Shown: positions 1-35,358 of the stretch, one piece after another | Layout of the letters: each line of letters begins with the position of its first letter | Position numbering within the stretch: the stretch's first letter is position 1 | Assembly: GCF_019097595.1 (NCBI RefSeq) | Contig: NC_080712.1 | Coordinates: 23,874,646-23,938,645 of the forward strand | Direction of reading: 5' to 3' | Source: Hemibagrus wyckioides | Lineage: Eukaryota; Chordata; Actinopteri; Siluriformes; Bagridae | Length of the DNA: 64,000 bases | The notes under the pieces: model-generated | Database searches by the model: none | The model's input: only the letters and a program-made list of their open reading frames with translations | What the model was told of the DNA's origin: nothing | Position numbers and translations under genes: made by a program

Positions 1-406
1 TGCAAACTCTCTTAATTATTAAAATATTTCTCTGTATGCAAGCATGGAGATAAAGATGGTGAAGGCATTTGTAAGGGCATACAGGAAAATTTACATTCTC
101 TAGATGATGTCTGCATATACAATAATGTATGCTTAGAAAATGAATACATTCCACATTGCTTTTTCACAAAAAAAGTCCTACTCAGCTTCGTAAGTAGGAA
201 GTGACCTTGTTGTGGTGACTGTTCTCACTCTTAAGAGCTGGAGATAAGAGGAGGTCCGAGAGGGGTCAATTAGCACTAAGCAGACGGTTATACAGCTTCA
301 GGACCTCTGACCTTCAGCTGCCCTAACCCTCCGAACTCACATTCCTCTGATATATATGACCAGATAAGCAAGACACAAGGTTGTGTCCACAAAGATGAAG
401 TGAGCA

Positions 407-410
<4 letters not shown>

Positions 411-443
<33 letters not shown>
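411..443. repeat. AG microsatellite
   Basis: About 16 AG units. Confidence 0.88.
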
Positions 444-446
<3 letters not shown>

Positions 447-562
447 CAGGGTTATCAGTAAAGATTCTCAGGATGAAGTTCTTTTCTTGTCTGAGTTTGT
501 AAAGAACACATGTAACACATGTTCGTGCCTGCATTGATAAGAGTTCAGACAAGCTCTAGTCT

Positions 563-594
563 CACACACACACACGCACACACACACACACACA
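563..594. repeat. CA microsatellite
   Basis: A CA run with one CG interruption. Confidence 0.88.
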
Positions 595-1224
595 GGCTTC
601 AGGCCAGCGTGAAACAACGTGGAAAACTAGGAGAAACATCCAGTTATATGCAGCAGCAGCAGCCTCAGAAAAGTTATATGTCTCTCTTAAATAAACCGTG
701 TATGTGATGTATTGAGGAAGTTTCCCGAGTGCTTCATGTTGGCCTGCATCCACACAGAGAGAAACAGGGAGTGTGTGGAGACAGATTGTAAGGAAGTAAG
801 ATCGCTGTGTTTTTTTCTGGAGGTGTAGACACGACAGCTGGGTCTTTGCAATAAAGCTGTGGCCTCTAATGAACCTAGTCACATAACCACGCTGGTGTGT
901 GTGTGTGTATGTGTGGAGAGCTGGCATAATCCCAGTCCACAAGTACAATATGCAGCTGAGTGTAAGACACTGAGGCAAAGTTATTTTTTACATTTTTATT
1001 TACAGCAGATGTCTTTATCCAGAGTGATTTTACAGACCTGATTTGTAGTCTTGAGCCATACTATATATTTATACTAGTGCTGTTCTTTAGTTAGTGCTCA
1101 TTTAAGGTGGTTGGTGATGTCTTCAGTCTTCATTGGAGTAACTGAATACATTTTTATATGAGACAGAAACAGTATATAAACGATCACATGCTCTATCATA
1201 GCACCATCCAATGATGTTTGTGTA

Positions 1225-1480
1225 AGCAGCTGCATCTGAAATGATCATGTTTAAATCTAATTCTTTCTTATAAATTTTTGAGTTAGTGTTACCCTGTGTG
1301 CTAATTAATACATGAACTAATATATATGTATTAAGGTGGTTGTTATTCACATATCTTAGTTAAATTTAGTGCTTCATTAGTTTGTGATAAGTCCATTACT
1401 TAACTTATCATAAGTTCATATTTAAATAAGTATTAATTCAGACATTAGTGTATGATTACTCATATACTGTTATTGTAAAT
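1225..1480 (+). repeat. unclassified dispersed repeat, copy 1
   Basis: It shares an ordered set of words with copies at 3400, 19540 (reverse) and 20090: TTAAGGTGGTTGTTA, CATTAGTTTGTGAT, AAGTTCATATTTAA, GTATTAATTCAGACATTAGT and CATATACTGTTATTG. No coding sequence or terminal repeat was recognised. Confidence 0.6.
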
Positions 1481-1499
1481 TGTCATTAATATTATTAAC

Positions 1500-1795
1500 C
1501 TCCTAGTCTTGCTCCCGCTCACTGTGTGTGTGGAGTTTGCATGTTCTCCCCATGCATGGTGGGTTTCCTCCGGGTGCTCCGGTTTCCTCCCACAGTCCAA
1601 AGACATGCTACTGACTGGAGTCTCTAAATTGCCCTTAGTGTGTGATTGTATGAGTCAATGAGTGTGTGCGTGTGCCCTGCGATGGGTTGGCACTCTGTCC
1701 ACTCTATCCTGCCTTGAAGCCCGACGATGCCTGAGATAGGCACAGGCTCCCCGTGACCCAAGGATAGATCGTAAAAGCGGTACAGACAATGAAAT
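1500..1795 (+). mobile_element. tRNA-derived SINE (DANA/Mermaid-like), 5' truncated
   Basis: It contains the hallmark words GTTTGCATGTTCTCCCC, GGGTGCTCCGGTTTCCTCCC and GTCCAAAGACATGC, and then the downstream GATGGGTTGGCAC and GATAGGCACAGGCTCCCCGT of the otophysan SINE body. It ends at ACAATGAAATGAAAA. The tRNA-like head is missing. Confidence 0.8.
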
Positions 1796-3399
1796 GAAAA
1801 TTATTAACCTACTTATACGTTTCCTGTCAAGAAAGAACACCAGTTGTGTCAAAAGCACACATGGATTTTATCTTGTTTTGTCTTGTTTTGGTAGCTCCAG
1901 CATTTGATATCAGTTATAAGAAGGTGAATTTCAGAGGAACCAGAATCCTCTACTGATAACCACGTCACCTCACAGCCATGCCCCCTCAGCCATGTCAACT
2001 GAATACTAGAGTTATACTGACCTGTTGCACTTTAGATTCCTCTATAAATGTCCCTCAGCTTGTGTCTTAAATTGTTAGACAGGATTATATAATGATATAT
2101 CAAGATGAGAAAATCTGCTCCATGTCCATCCATAGTAGCTGTATAGCTGCCGTTTGCTAATAAAACAAACTAGGTGTAAAGTGCACAAAAATAACAAAAA
2201 GCAAAATGTACACAGCTAAATCTTTGCTTTCAGCCTTCATTGTTAAGCCTGTTTTGTCCGCAGTGATCTGCCAGCTGTAATTAGCAAACTGTTCAGCTAA
2301 AACCTGGCATGCGAGCTATATATTTGTGTATATTCTGATTCCCCATGTTCAACACTGTACTGTGCGATGCAACTACAGGTTTGTACATCTTTGTAGACTA
2401 TTTAAAGTGCACAGCCTATAGAAAGTGTGGTTTTGTGATTTCAATGGGAGTTTACGCTCCACTTACTTCACTTCATTTCCGTTTGAAGTAAAGAACAGGT
2501 GCAGTGCTTCAGCTTCTCTGGACTGAAATGGTTTTCAAAATGGAATTGAATAAAGTCTTCGCGTTGCATGTCTGATGTGAATTTGCTTTTATCCATTCAA
2601 GGGGTGTCAGTGTCATAGAACATGTCATTTAGCTCTGTTTATTTAGCTAATGTTATTTAGCGATGGCAGTTAACAGTGTACACATGCATGTTCATGCACA
2701 TACGCTACTACATTAATAAGATTAAATGAAGTGCATTAGTTAACTACATTCTTAAACTTTAATTGATTAAGGTTTCATTGTCTTCATTCCGAACATCACG
2801 TACTGGGTGAAAGCTGTTATTTTCCATTCAGCTAGAGTTGCCTGTATACATTTTTTGCTCGCCTTGCTAGCATGCTGTCATGTGGTGCTACCAAATGAGC
2901 TTCTCATCCTGAGTTTTATATTTGAAATGATTTATCAGGTTACTTCTATTATAGGAAGATGCTGTAGTTATTATTGTTAATAATAACAATAATTATTGTT
3001 ATAAATTGTTATAAATAATTGTTAATTATTTTATCACTTTTTCCATGAGACGTTTGTTTTCCATCTGTTAGGAATAACTTGCACAGAATTTTAGTGGTTA
3101 ACTAACTATTTGTTAATTTGTTTGTATAAGTTTTGATATATTTAGTTGCTTGTGAACAAGCACTTGGGGCATCTCAGAGTGCAGAAATGGATTTGATATT
3201 ACCATTTACTTTGAAGATATAAACATTTTACTGAAAAAATACAATTTTATTTTTCATAACTTTTCTCTGAATGGTAAAAACAGAAATTCTTTCAATCTCT
3301 TTCAAATTCTTCAATTCCTATGTATCTGTTTTAATGCATGAATGACATTAAAATGTTTACAGTGTCTATTCCTGCATGAATAACAACCATCTTGAGTAC

Positions 3400-3612
3400 A
3401 AGTACAGGTTAGTACATGTATTAATTAACAGGTAGGGATAAACTCAATCAAACATCAAACATGTTTGTCATTATTTTCATAAATTCATAAGACTCATCAT
3501 TGTTACGGTTAACTCTTCATTAGTTTGTGATTAACTCATCATTAGTTCATATTTAAGCAAGTATTAATTCAGGTATTAGAACATGATTATTCCTATACTG
3601 TTATTGTAGTGT
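3400..3612 (+). repeat. unclassified dispersed repeat, copy 2
   Basis: It contains CTTCATTAGTTTGTGATTAA, TTAGTTCATATTTAAGCAAG, TATTAATTCAGGTATTAG and CCTATACTGTTATTGTAG, aligned in order with copy 1. Confidence 0.6.
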
Positions 3613-3730
3613 TTTCGGAAGATGCTGAATTTTCTGTTCACTATATTTTCACAAAGCTCAGTCTGCTTTGCTTTGATTTCCTTTCATTAATTGAGAAATA
3701 AGGTATTGATCCAATCGTCTTATCTAATCG

Positions 3731-3756
3731 GCTACTACTACTACAACTACTACAAC

Positions 3757-3787
<31 letters not shown>

Positions 3788-3795
3788 AAGAAGAA
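3731..3795. repeat. CTA/AAG trinucleotide microsatellite
   Basis: CTA/CAA units change into about 12 AAG units. Confidence 0.88.
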
Positions 3796-4404
3796 TCTTT
3801 TGCAGCTTGGGTTTCAAGAACAAGAACTTTCCAAACTGATAAGCTCACATTCTGGTCTCCCGGCAACAGGCTAGCCTCAGATAACCTCTCTCTGGGTGGC
3901 ATGGCCATGGGCTCTGGGTACACTCTTGTGCCTCCCATGCCTTGATCCTGTACTGATTAGGTTCTTATGGAGGATCATTCGCCCGTGTCAGACCTAGCGC
4001 CCTGCTCTTTCGTGCCACACAGGATTCGGGGTTTTCCGATCTCATTCCACGGCTGACTGTGATATGAGCGAGCATTTGCTCTTTACACAAAGAAAGTAAC
4101 AGCACACAGGAGTGAATAAGGGATAGGAAATAAAAGATCTTTTGGGTTGTTTTCAGCATTGCTCAGTACACATCCATGCTGGTGTTCCACAAACAAGCTC
4201 TCCTTTGTTATGAACAGACTCAACGCCATGCTGGTTCCTTTTGTGAAGAGGAATCTGGTTGCATTCCTTTATTTGCTGTATGTTCTGGCTGAATATTTTA
4301 CCGATTTGCTCTCTGATCTGTCACAGACAATTCAGTTCATAGCATTGTAGTCTAATTTGACTGAGTCAGGAAATACAATAATACATTTATTCTATTCATT
4401 TTAA

Positions 4405-4650
4405 ACCATACCCAGGAGACTCAGGCATGAGTCAGGCGACACCCTGGACAGGGTGACAACCCATCATGCAGTACAATCACACACACTATTCACACACTAA
4501 GGACAATGACAATCAGCCTACCACATATGTCTTTGGACTGGGGGAGGAACTAGGAGTACTTGGAGGAAGACCCAAAGCAAAGGGAGAACATGCAAACCCC
4601 AAACCTTGGAGTTGTGAGGCAAACTTCCTAATCATTAAATACCACATAAG
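4405..4650 (-). mobile_element. tRNA-derived SINE (DANA/Mermaid-like), reverse orientation
   Basis: This is the reverse complement of the same SINE body: GACACCCTGGACAGGGTG, then CACACTAAGGACAATGACAATC, TCTTTGGACTGGGGGAGGAA and GGGAGAACATGCAAACC. The head end is degraded. Confidence 0.75.
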
Positions 4651-5890
4651 CTAGTTAGGTTTTTTTTTTTAAGAAAGAATTTCTCAAGTTTAGTAAATTT
4701 CATTCATTCAGTTGGAATAGGCTAATACGCTTAATGCTTAAGGGTAAAAAAAAAAAGCTAGCTAGATAACTTAACTAAATACTGTACTTACTGGAAATAC
4801 TACGGATACTGCCGTAGAAGAGTATTGTTGCCAATTGTGCCACTTCTTGACTGTACACAATATTTACAATGTTTTCAGATAATTATTGCATCTCAGTGTA
4901 TACTTTAATACAGTCAATAAAGTGAAAAAGTTATTTACAATAAAGTGTTATTCTTGAATCAAATACTTATTTATATGAAAAAAGTATTCACATTTTTAAG
5001 AATTCAAAAGTTCAGCATTTCTGTAATGTTCCCTGCTGTTAGTGTTTTTTAGGTCACTGTGTTAGGAGAGACAATGTACACTTGTACACCATCTGAATGA
5101 GAACTGTTAGTTGCCATTGTTTGTCGACCGAGTTTATTTTGAGACATGTGCAAAGTGTTTTGTTTCCAACATTCATGTTGGAAATCCAGACTATATGAAT
5201 AGTTTTATATATCAGTGGTTGATTTACTACTGGCTGATGCGTGTTAGCAATTGAAAAAAAAACTGTAATAACAGGGATGCTAATAATGATCCCTAGATAT
5301 TGTTTCAACAGTTAAAGTATGAAGAATGCTAAGCTAATGTTATGCTTCATTAACCAGGATAATTGAGAGAAGCCTGTTTACTGTAACGAGTTTTTTCCCT
5401 TTCATAATGAACACGGTCAAATTCAGTGAGTCATATTTGCATCTTTCTTCGACTTCCTTCCGCAACGTCTCGCTTGAATTCTCATTCTGTTTGTCTCCTT
5501 TATTACTGTCTTCTCCAAGAGGGAAGAAAGAGTGCAGAGGATCTGGGAGCAAGCCAGCTGACCTTCGGACAACCTCAGAGATAGAGATAGTGATGGAAAG
5601 TAAAAGAGAGAGGGAAAGAGCGTAACGGAGAATAAGAGATGGATCTGAGCCACCATTCTTCTCAGCTTCACACACTTTGTGCTATATGTTCTGTAGCCTT
5701 TTCATCCCGGCGCCTCCTGGGTGCAGACAGCATATGATCAAAGGGTAAAGACTTTTAGACTAAAATGTCCAGCCTTTCTGTATGTATTTGTGTATGTAAG
5801 TGAATGTACGATATGTGTGTAAGTGTGTGTGAGTCAGGGCTCACTCTTCAATCTTCTGTCTGTCCTCAGATAACAGGAGCTCATTGTGAA

Positions 5891-5893
<3 letters not shown>

Positions 5894-5922
<29 letters not shown>
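5894..5922. repeat. CT microsatellite
   Basis: About 14 CT units. Confidence 0.88.
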
Positions 5923-5926
<4 letters not shown>

Positions 5927-6675
5927 TGCCCCGCTCTCTCAGCCTGACCCACTTCAATGTCATGTCTCCTTTCAGCAGTAACAACGGCTCAAATTTAAAC
6001 CCTTACATCTGAGTAAAACTCTGCACTTCATAAATAATAATGAATGCTGACACACAAAACATTTACTTGCCTTTTTCCTTACCACAGATGTTCTTGGTTG
6101 TATCTTACCCATGTGAGCTCCTCCTCTACAGCACTGCATTCATTGGTGGGGAGGATCTGCAGGAATGCTGCTGTAGGTGCCAACACAGTCGAGCAGGCCC
6201 GCTATGTTCCAGTGCTGAAGATAAGTGAGGCCTGTGTGGAGTGTGTGCTGAGTAGTTGAAAACCAACAGAGACTGGCACAAGAGTATTTGACCCTGTTAA
6301 TATGTGTGTGTGTGTGTTTCTGGCAAGTTTACTTATTTATCTTAATTTGTAGATTTCTCTGAACTGATAATCAAATTCTTTGGTAAGCTAGTGGTCATTC
6401 TTTAGAGGGTATGTGTTTTGTGTGTGTGTGTGTGTATCTTAGGGGTGTTACCAAATACAGAAATGGTGCTTAAAATTAATAGATAACAATGTGGCAGCGT
6501 GCCTGAAGATTGGTAATGATATGCAACTCCAGAGAGGGAGAAGCTGGGGGCAGAGGTGAGTCTGGAGACCATTCCTTACTGACCCAGAGAGCACAGGTTT
6601 CCAGGATGCAATGGGGAATTTTTAGGTTACCAAAAATAACATAAAAATATGGTTCAAAAATATGAACTAAAGGTT

Positions 6676-6795
6676 AAGTTTGACCTGGGATTAATTGAGA
6701 AGACCCAGAGTGATTGGAGCAGCCTGTTGGATTTAGTACTTCAGATTAACGGGTCAGTCAGTTTTTGTGTGGACTTTAGAAAAGTCAACATACAC
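6676..6795 (+). pseudogene. Ty3/gypsy reverse transcriptase relic
   Basis: The frame reads LGLIEKTQSDWSS and, further on, GSVSFCVDFRKVN, with the spacing of the start of a Ty3/gypsy RT domain (family pattern: GVIEPS-SxWSSPxVLVxKKDGSxRFCVDYRKLN). Similarity stops abruptly after this motif. No other pol domain and no LTR was recognised. It is a short decayed fragment, not a functional element. Confidence 0.6.
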
Positions 6796-7753
6796 ACATA
6801 TTTAAAGTTACAAATAGGAGGTGTACGATTATACTCACTGTCCAGAAAGCAGAAAGTTTTTAATTTCATACTAGTCAGAAGCTTGCAGGATCACTTTGAA
6901 TGCATTAACAGTAATTATTCAGTTATCTTTAGTAACAGCCTGGTCAGGGTTGTGCTTCTTTAAATTATACTACTGGCTTGTTTATATTTTGGGAAATCGA
7001 AGCAGCTAAATGTTAAAATGTCTCAGAGAGGTAAAAAAAAAAAAAAAGAAAACACTTCTGTCTATACACTGTATCTCTAGTTATTAAAAAAAAACCTCCT
7101 GTAGGCCACACCCACTTCCTACAGGGGAAAAAAATGCTGAAGGTGATAATGGTTCTAGCGGTTTATTTATTCTGCAAATTAAGACTCTGACACTGAAATT
7201 CCACTTGTGTTGACCTGTCACAAACATGACCTACTTTATTAGGAGTTAACTAGCCAGCCGTTTAAGTTTAAGAGCAGATGGCCATGGTGACGTTTCATAA
7301 AGGCGTGTTCAGATTTAGAGATTTAGTGATTTATTCAGTGATCCTGGCATTTTAGCCATGATGAAGGTATTGCATCATGTCAGGAGATGTTGGGAGCTGC
7401 TTTGTGATGTTGCAAATTCTTTCCTACAGTTAAAAACTTTGTCAGAACACATCCAGTAAACTTTTGAACTTTTAAATAATTGAACGTTCTAGGAACAAGT
7501 TCAGAGAACCATAACATTCATAAAACGTTATGCTAACATAAAAACTGCTAGCTAGGGCCAATGTTTACTGAGTGATTACTTTGTTAGAGTTAAACAAAAG
7601 TGGATCATACAGCAGGTGGAGTGTGTGTGTGTGTGTGTGTAAGAGAGATGAAGAATTGGTAATCGGTTGAGGTGACTTCTTAGCTGTGGATCTGTCTCTC
7701 TGTCTCTCATTAGAGATCCTTATGGCTGACCCATGGCCCTCACTGCCTTTCTT

Positions 7754-7756
<3 letters not shown>

Positions 7757-7795
<39 letters not shown>

Positions 7796-7820
7796 TCTCT
7801 CTCTCTTTCTCTCTCTTCTT
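7757..7820. repeat. CT microsatellite
   Basis: A long pyrimidine tract, mostly CT with CCC and TTT interruptions. Confidence 0.88.
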
Positions 7821-8715
7821 GCTCCCTGTCTCCCAGCACCTGGGGCTTCCTGAATTAGGAAAAGTCCTAATTCCCTCAGGACAATAAAACACAGATGGTA
7901 GCTTCTTTCTCCCTCTTTTATTCTCTAAAAAATCTTTCTTTCAGACATGCATGCTGGTCAATGTACATACTAGTGTGTCTGTGTGCGTGTGTATGTCTGT
8001 GTGTGAGAGAGAAAAAAGCAGCATATGAGTATGAGTAGAAATGGGGTACATATGGAGGACAGCTGCTGTAAAAATCATGACAGAAGGTCAGAGGACTTTG
8101 CTTGCAGGACAAAGGACCGACGTTGAGTTCAGCCCTACCTGTTTTCCTGAGTATATAGATCTCTTGGATCTATATACATGTGGAGAATGTGCATGTGTGT
8201 GTGTGTTTGTGTGTCTCAAAATAGACAGAACTGTTGTTTCTAACTATAGTCTTTATTTACTGTTAGAAAGCTGGATGGAAAAAAGTCTCTATGGCTTCAG
8301 ACAAAAGAAAGCGAGCACACTGGGTGCGTCTCAAACAGCTTTCTGCTTCAGTAGCCAGGGCACTGATCAGAGAGTCAGACAATTTAAGTGCTGTCTCAAT
8401 TGCAATATCCTTCCAGTGTACTGGAATATTTGTCTATGCTGCCTTACTGGAAATTATGTCATATTTTCTGAAGTCTCTCAAACTCTCAGCCCACTTCATT
8501 TACAAATGTGAGTAGCTGTTATCGCTGTTGTAGCTCAAATGGATATGACATTCTATGTAAGGTTTGTTGTTTAATGATTTCAAAAACTTCACTAGCTAGC
8601 TTACAACCCTGCGTTAAGCTGATTGAGAGCTTTACTAACAGCCGGCTTTCTCCTCTGGCTTCCTTTGAAGGGCCGGAAGTGCTGGGGTCATGTGCTTCTT
8701 TAGAACACTCACATA

Positions 8716-8771
8716 TTTGCAACAATGTCCATTGTTAAAAGCGCTATACAAATAAATTGAATTGAACTGAA
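8716..8771 (+). mobile_element. L2-like/SINE 3'-tail repeat, short fragment
   Basis: Only the tail remains: ACAATGTCCATTGTTAAAAG, then CGCTATACAAATAAATTGAA. Confidence 0.65.
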
Positions 8772-9299
8772 ACATAGCCATGGACCTCACTTACTTTTTC
8801 TTTATGCAACTGAACACCGTGAACATACACCCACAATCTATACAGTGACATCCACACACTTAATCACACATTACTATTCTCTGTTTTAAAGCTGTGTCTT
8901 TTCCCCCCCAAGTGCTCCAGGCTGGATTGGCACAACACAGTACCACATCTTTATGAGGGTTTTTTTTGAGGTAGTGACCCCGTGCCAGGCCAGATGCACG
9001 GCACGCCCGTGCCAGCCCTCCCTCCTAGCCCCTAAACTTCCCTTTCCAAATTCTTGCAAGATTGTAAAATTGTGTTTGTTCTCACACACGCACACTTTCT
9101 CTCACTCCGTTCTTCGGTCTGAAGAGCAAATTAAGAATTGCGTGTCATTATACTGTGCAAGAAAAAACCAAGACAACATCTTGAGCCTTGAGATTTTTAT
9201 ATTTTCATACAAAAATATTGCTTTCATCACAAGTGTCATTATATACACCACATAGTTAAGAAAACCAAAACCAATGTACATGTTCTACTTCAGCTTCAT

Positions 9300-10219
9300 T
9301 TTAATTGCTTTCCCTGAAAGCAAAGACTCGTTTTATCCTTCACATGACAAGTAAAAGTTCACATTTCCTTGGGAAATTTATAGGTTGAGAAAAATCACCT
9401 TGTAATGAACAAGGAGTCACACAGACTGCAGGTGTGGATTTGGATCTTCTCCACAGAAGACATCAAACAGCTGCGATTCATTTTAAAACTGATCACGACA
9501 CTTGGCTGATGCACATGCACAACAAAAATGTCATATTCAGAAAAATACATTAAAACTCTGTTTCTTCATTTTACAGTAAACCGGACTTTCATAATCATAA
9601 TAAATGATCTTGCACTGCCAAAATACTTATTTGAAAATATGGCTGTATCTTTTACCATCCCTTCACATCATATAAACAAACTAGAAAGATTTGGAATGAA
9701 AGAGGAGCTCTGTAAAGCTCTATAAAGCTCAGGATGAAAACTAAAGACCCTGTGTTCACTTTTTAAAAAGTGCTCATGACTTATGAGAAGAAAAAACAAG
9801 GAGTGAGGAGGAGATTCAATGCATTCATAGATATGAGCTGGATTAGGCATACCTGAGTCCTGAAGGTGTAACCTGCCGTGACATAAAACAGAAAGTGACA
9901 CAGGAAGAAGAATAGGTGGTTTGGGGAAATGAAAAAGAGGAAGAATTGCTCCCTGATGGCAGTGTATCTGAGTGCGACTGAGGATGACTTTTGAAGGTAC
10001 AACTCCAACTCTGAGATTATTTTTAACATTCAAAATAGAGGAGGAAGGTCAAATGAACGATATTCTCCATTGCACTTCATTATGTCTCAGTGTGCTCAAT
10101 GTCCTCATGAATTTCACATAAATAATTTTTAAAAATGAATGGATGGATGGAGAGCCGTGAACCTGACTCGTCTCAACCTGACCACAGCTCTTCCACCTCT
10201 CTCTCTCTCTCTCCCTCTC
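9300..10219 (-). other. pkdcc: probable pkdcc 3'UTR
   Basis: Transcript sequence downstream of the TGA. I see no AATAAA in the first 900 bases. An ATTAAA variant on the minus strand at 9305-9300 is the best nearby signal and would give a 3'UTR of about 0.9 kb. A CT run (GA in the transcript) sits directly after the stop at 10201-10219. The true end could be elsewhere, since AATAAA matches also occur much further down (about 7.9 and 8.25 kb). Confidence 0.3.
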
Positions 10220-33455
<23,236 letters not shown>

Positions 33456-33628
33456 CTTGTTCGTAATTATTATGACGAGCAGAAAATAGCTCGGCTTGCC
33501 TCCGCCTAGCAGCCTCGCAGCTCGAGGCAGCCTCGCCGCTCGGTGCTCAATGGTGTAGATGTGAAAGAGGGAGGAAAAAAACACTAAGACGCGGCTCTTT
33601 GGATTCGCGGATGATACAGTACTCTGGC

Positions 33629-33634
33629 TATATA
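33629..33634 (-). promoter_or_regulatory. pkdcc: TATA-like box of pkdcc
   Basis: The minus strand reads GCGTATATAGCC here. A start site 25-30 bases downstream, near 33600, would give a leader of about 145 nt before the ATG at 33455. This is a motif call only. Confidence 0.4.
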
Positions 33635-33810
33635 CGCTCTCACGTCTCCATCTCGTAGTTATGATTTAAGATCCACCCCATTTTAGGACTGATCGCAGTG
33701 ACACTTGGCTCGTCAGCGCGCGCTCGAGATCCATCGGCATCGAGGGTCTCCCCTCATGCGTCCATCCCGCTACAACAAGCCTGCGCGCCGAGGTGCGACT
33801 CAAACACACA

Positions 33811-33818
33811 TGACGTCA
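33811..33818. promoter_or_regulatory. consensus CRE (TGACGTCA)
   Basis: This is a perfect palindromic cAMP-response element, about 180 bp upstream of the TATA-like box and about 360 bp upstream of the start codon. A full CRE containing CpG inside a promoter island is the typical context for functional CREB/ATF sites. Occupancy is inferred. Confidence 0.5.
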
Positions 33819-33914
33819 GCGTGACTGACAGCTGACTCCGGCTCGCGCTGAATGCTGTAGTTTTGTCCACAGTTCGCACGCCAATAGACCGTTTATAGAT
33901 AGTAACGACGCCCG

Positions 33915-33934
33915 ACTACGATTCCCAGCGTGCA
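33915..33934 (+). promoter_or_regulatory. ZNF143/Staf (SBS)-like element
   Basis: The sequence ACTACGATTCCCAGCGTGCA closely follows the known SBS consensus (ACTACAATTCCCAGCATGC), with two differences. Such sites are typical of CpG-island promoters, often bidirectional ones. A CCAAT box on the + strand lies nearby at 33881 and a GC-box-like GGGGCGG just beyond, near 33970. Confidence 0.5.
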
Positions 33935-34465
33935 TTTCAGCCTTCCAGCGAAGCAGCGGCAGATCGAGGGGCGGATCTTCATCAGATTTCTAAAACGGGC
34001 ACTGGTACTGAAAAAGTGGCACAGAAACACATGCACTGTATCTTTCTTTTAGTGAGGTGGTCACTCTTAATCTACCACACCTTACTAGGCATAAACTGAG
34101 AGATGATTATGCATTTTCACATTCTTATGGATTTCCACGTTTACACTTATAGTCTAGGTTCGTAATAATGGTATCTGATAGCATTTTAATAGCATAACTA
34201 AATTGCTCTATTAAAGCAATCACTGTGATTGACCTGTGATATACCCAGCTCCCCAAAGTATTTTTTTCCCCCGACTGATCCTTGGACTGTGTTAGAGTTT
34301 CGGCTGCTATTCTAAATTAATAGTCCGTTCCGTTTTGGACTGAAGGTTTGTAAGCCCTTTTGCCGTTTGGAAAGAAAGGGGAAAAATGTGTATAATTATG
34401 TCTCTAGGGTCGGTGAAGTGAAAGTCTAAATTAAAAACAGACACGAGGCAGGGGGCGGTGAGAGT

Positions 34466-34467
<2 letters not shown>

Positions 34468-34500
<33 letters not shown>
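34468..34500. repeat. AG microsatellite
   Basis: About 16 AG units, about 1 kb upstream of the pkdcc start codon. Confidence 0.88.
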
Positions 34501-34503
<3 letters not shown>

Positions 34504-34583
34504 ATGAAATAATGGATAATGGCACTTGTATGCTTCAGCTTTCTTTAACTCAGACGGGCAACAGCCAAAGAAGAACTGTGTAT

Positions 34584-34633
<50 letters not shown>
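34584..34633. repeat. GATA microsatellite
   Basis: About 12 GATA units upstream of pkdcc. Confidence 0.92.
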
Positions 34634-35043
34634 GGTCAAACGTCTGAAAATTCATGCCTGATTAAGTGCACCGTCCCTCTTCCAGTTCAAGGTAGGCACT
34701 GTGCCTATGCGTGTGCTAATGAGGAGTTACGGAGCCGCTATAACAGAGGAGTTTGAGCTGAAGGCCAGTGACGCGGCCATCCATCAGCCCTGCATTACTG
34801 CTCTGTTAGCGACTAATTACCCAAAGCAGCGCGGAGGAAAACGGAGCACAGCGGCCGCCGGTCAGCGGGGTGGCACATGGCCTTGCTATTATTTATAACA
34901 CTCATTAACATCACTCACATAACTGATGGCAGTTCAGACGAGACGCGGAAAATTCGGCAATTGAGAAAATTCGAAATGTCTGTTGCTCTCAGTTTGTCAT
35001 GCAGTTTTGGGTTTACACAAGCTTCTAGCAACAGTCGTAAACC

Positions 35044-35155
35044 TATTATATTATATTATATTATATTATATTATATTATATTATATTATATTATATTATA
35101 TTATGTTATATTATATTATATTATATTATATTATATTATATTATATTATATTATA
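35044..35155. repeat. TTATA pentanucleotide array
   Basis: About 22 units of a 5-base AT-only repeat with a single G substitution near 35105. Confidence 0.92.
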
Positions 35156-35314
35156 CATGTCCTTACCACCAGCCTCTAATTATTTTATTTTTATATTTGT
35201 ATTATATGTAGGTATTCTAGACTTAAAATACAGTACTGGTCAATTAAAGATGATTTTAGATAAAAAGCCTAGGCTATAGAAAGAAGGGTGAGGAGTTTAG
35301 CTCCATCTTCTGGG

Positions 35315-35319
<5 letters not shown>

Positions 35320-35358
<39 letters not shown>
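35320..35358. repeat. AAT microsatellite
   Basis: About 12 AAT units followed by imperfect AAG/AAC/AAT and then TGA units. Confidence 0.88.

Larger units (their letters stand above)
1..9299. other. region downstream of pkdcc: no host exon recognised
   Basis: AT-rich sequence with SINE, dispersed-repeat and gypsy fragments and microsatellites, listed separately. A segment at about 8.32-8.77 kb (with GTGCGTCTCAAACAGC) looks like a mosaic of older repeats. The remaining stretches show no splice-linked coding signal to me. Confidence 0.6.

Noticed and set aside
8041..8511. 156-residue plus-strand frame
   Set aside because: It includes translated TG repeat, and the rest looks like mosaic repeat sequence.
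33456..33584. N-terminal extension of pkdcc by 43 residues from the same open frame
   Set aside because: The codon at 33584 is GTG, not ATG. The ATG at 33455 has A at -3 and gives the family-type start followed by a hydrophobic signal.
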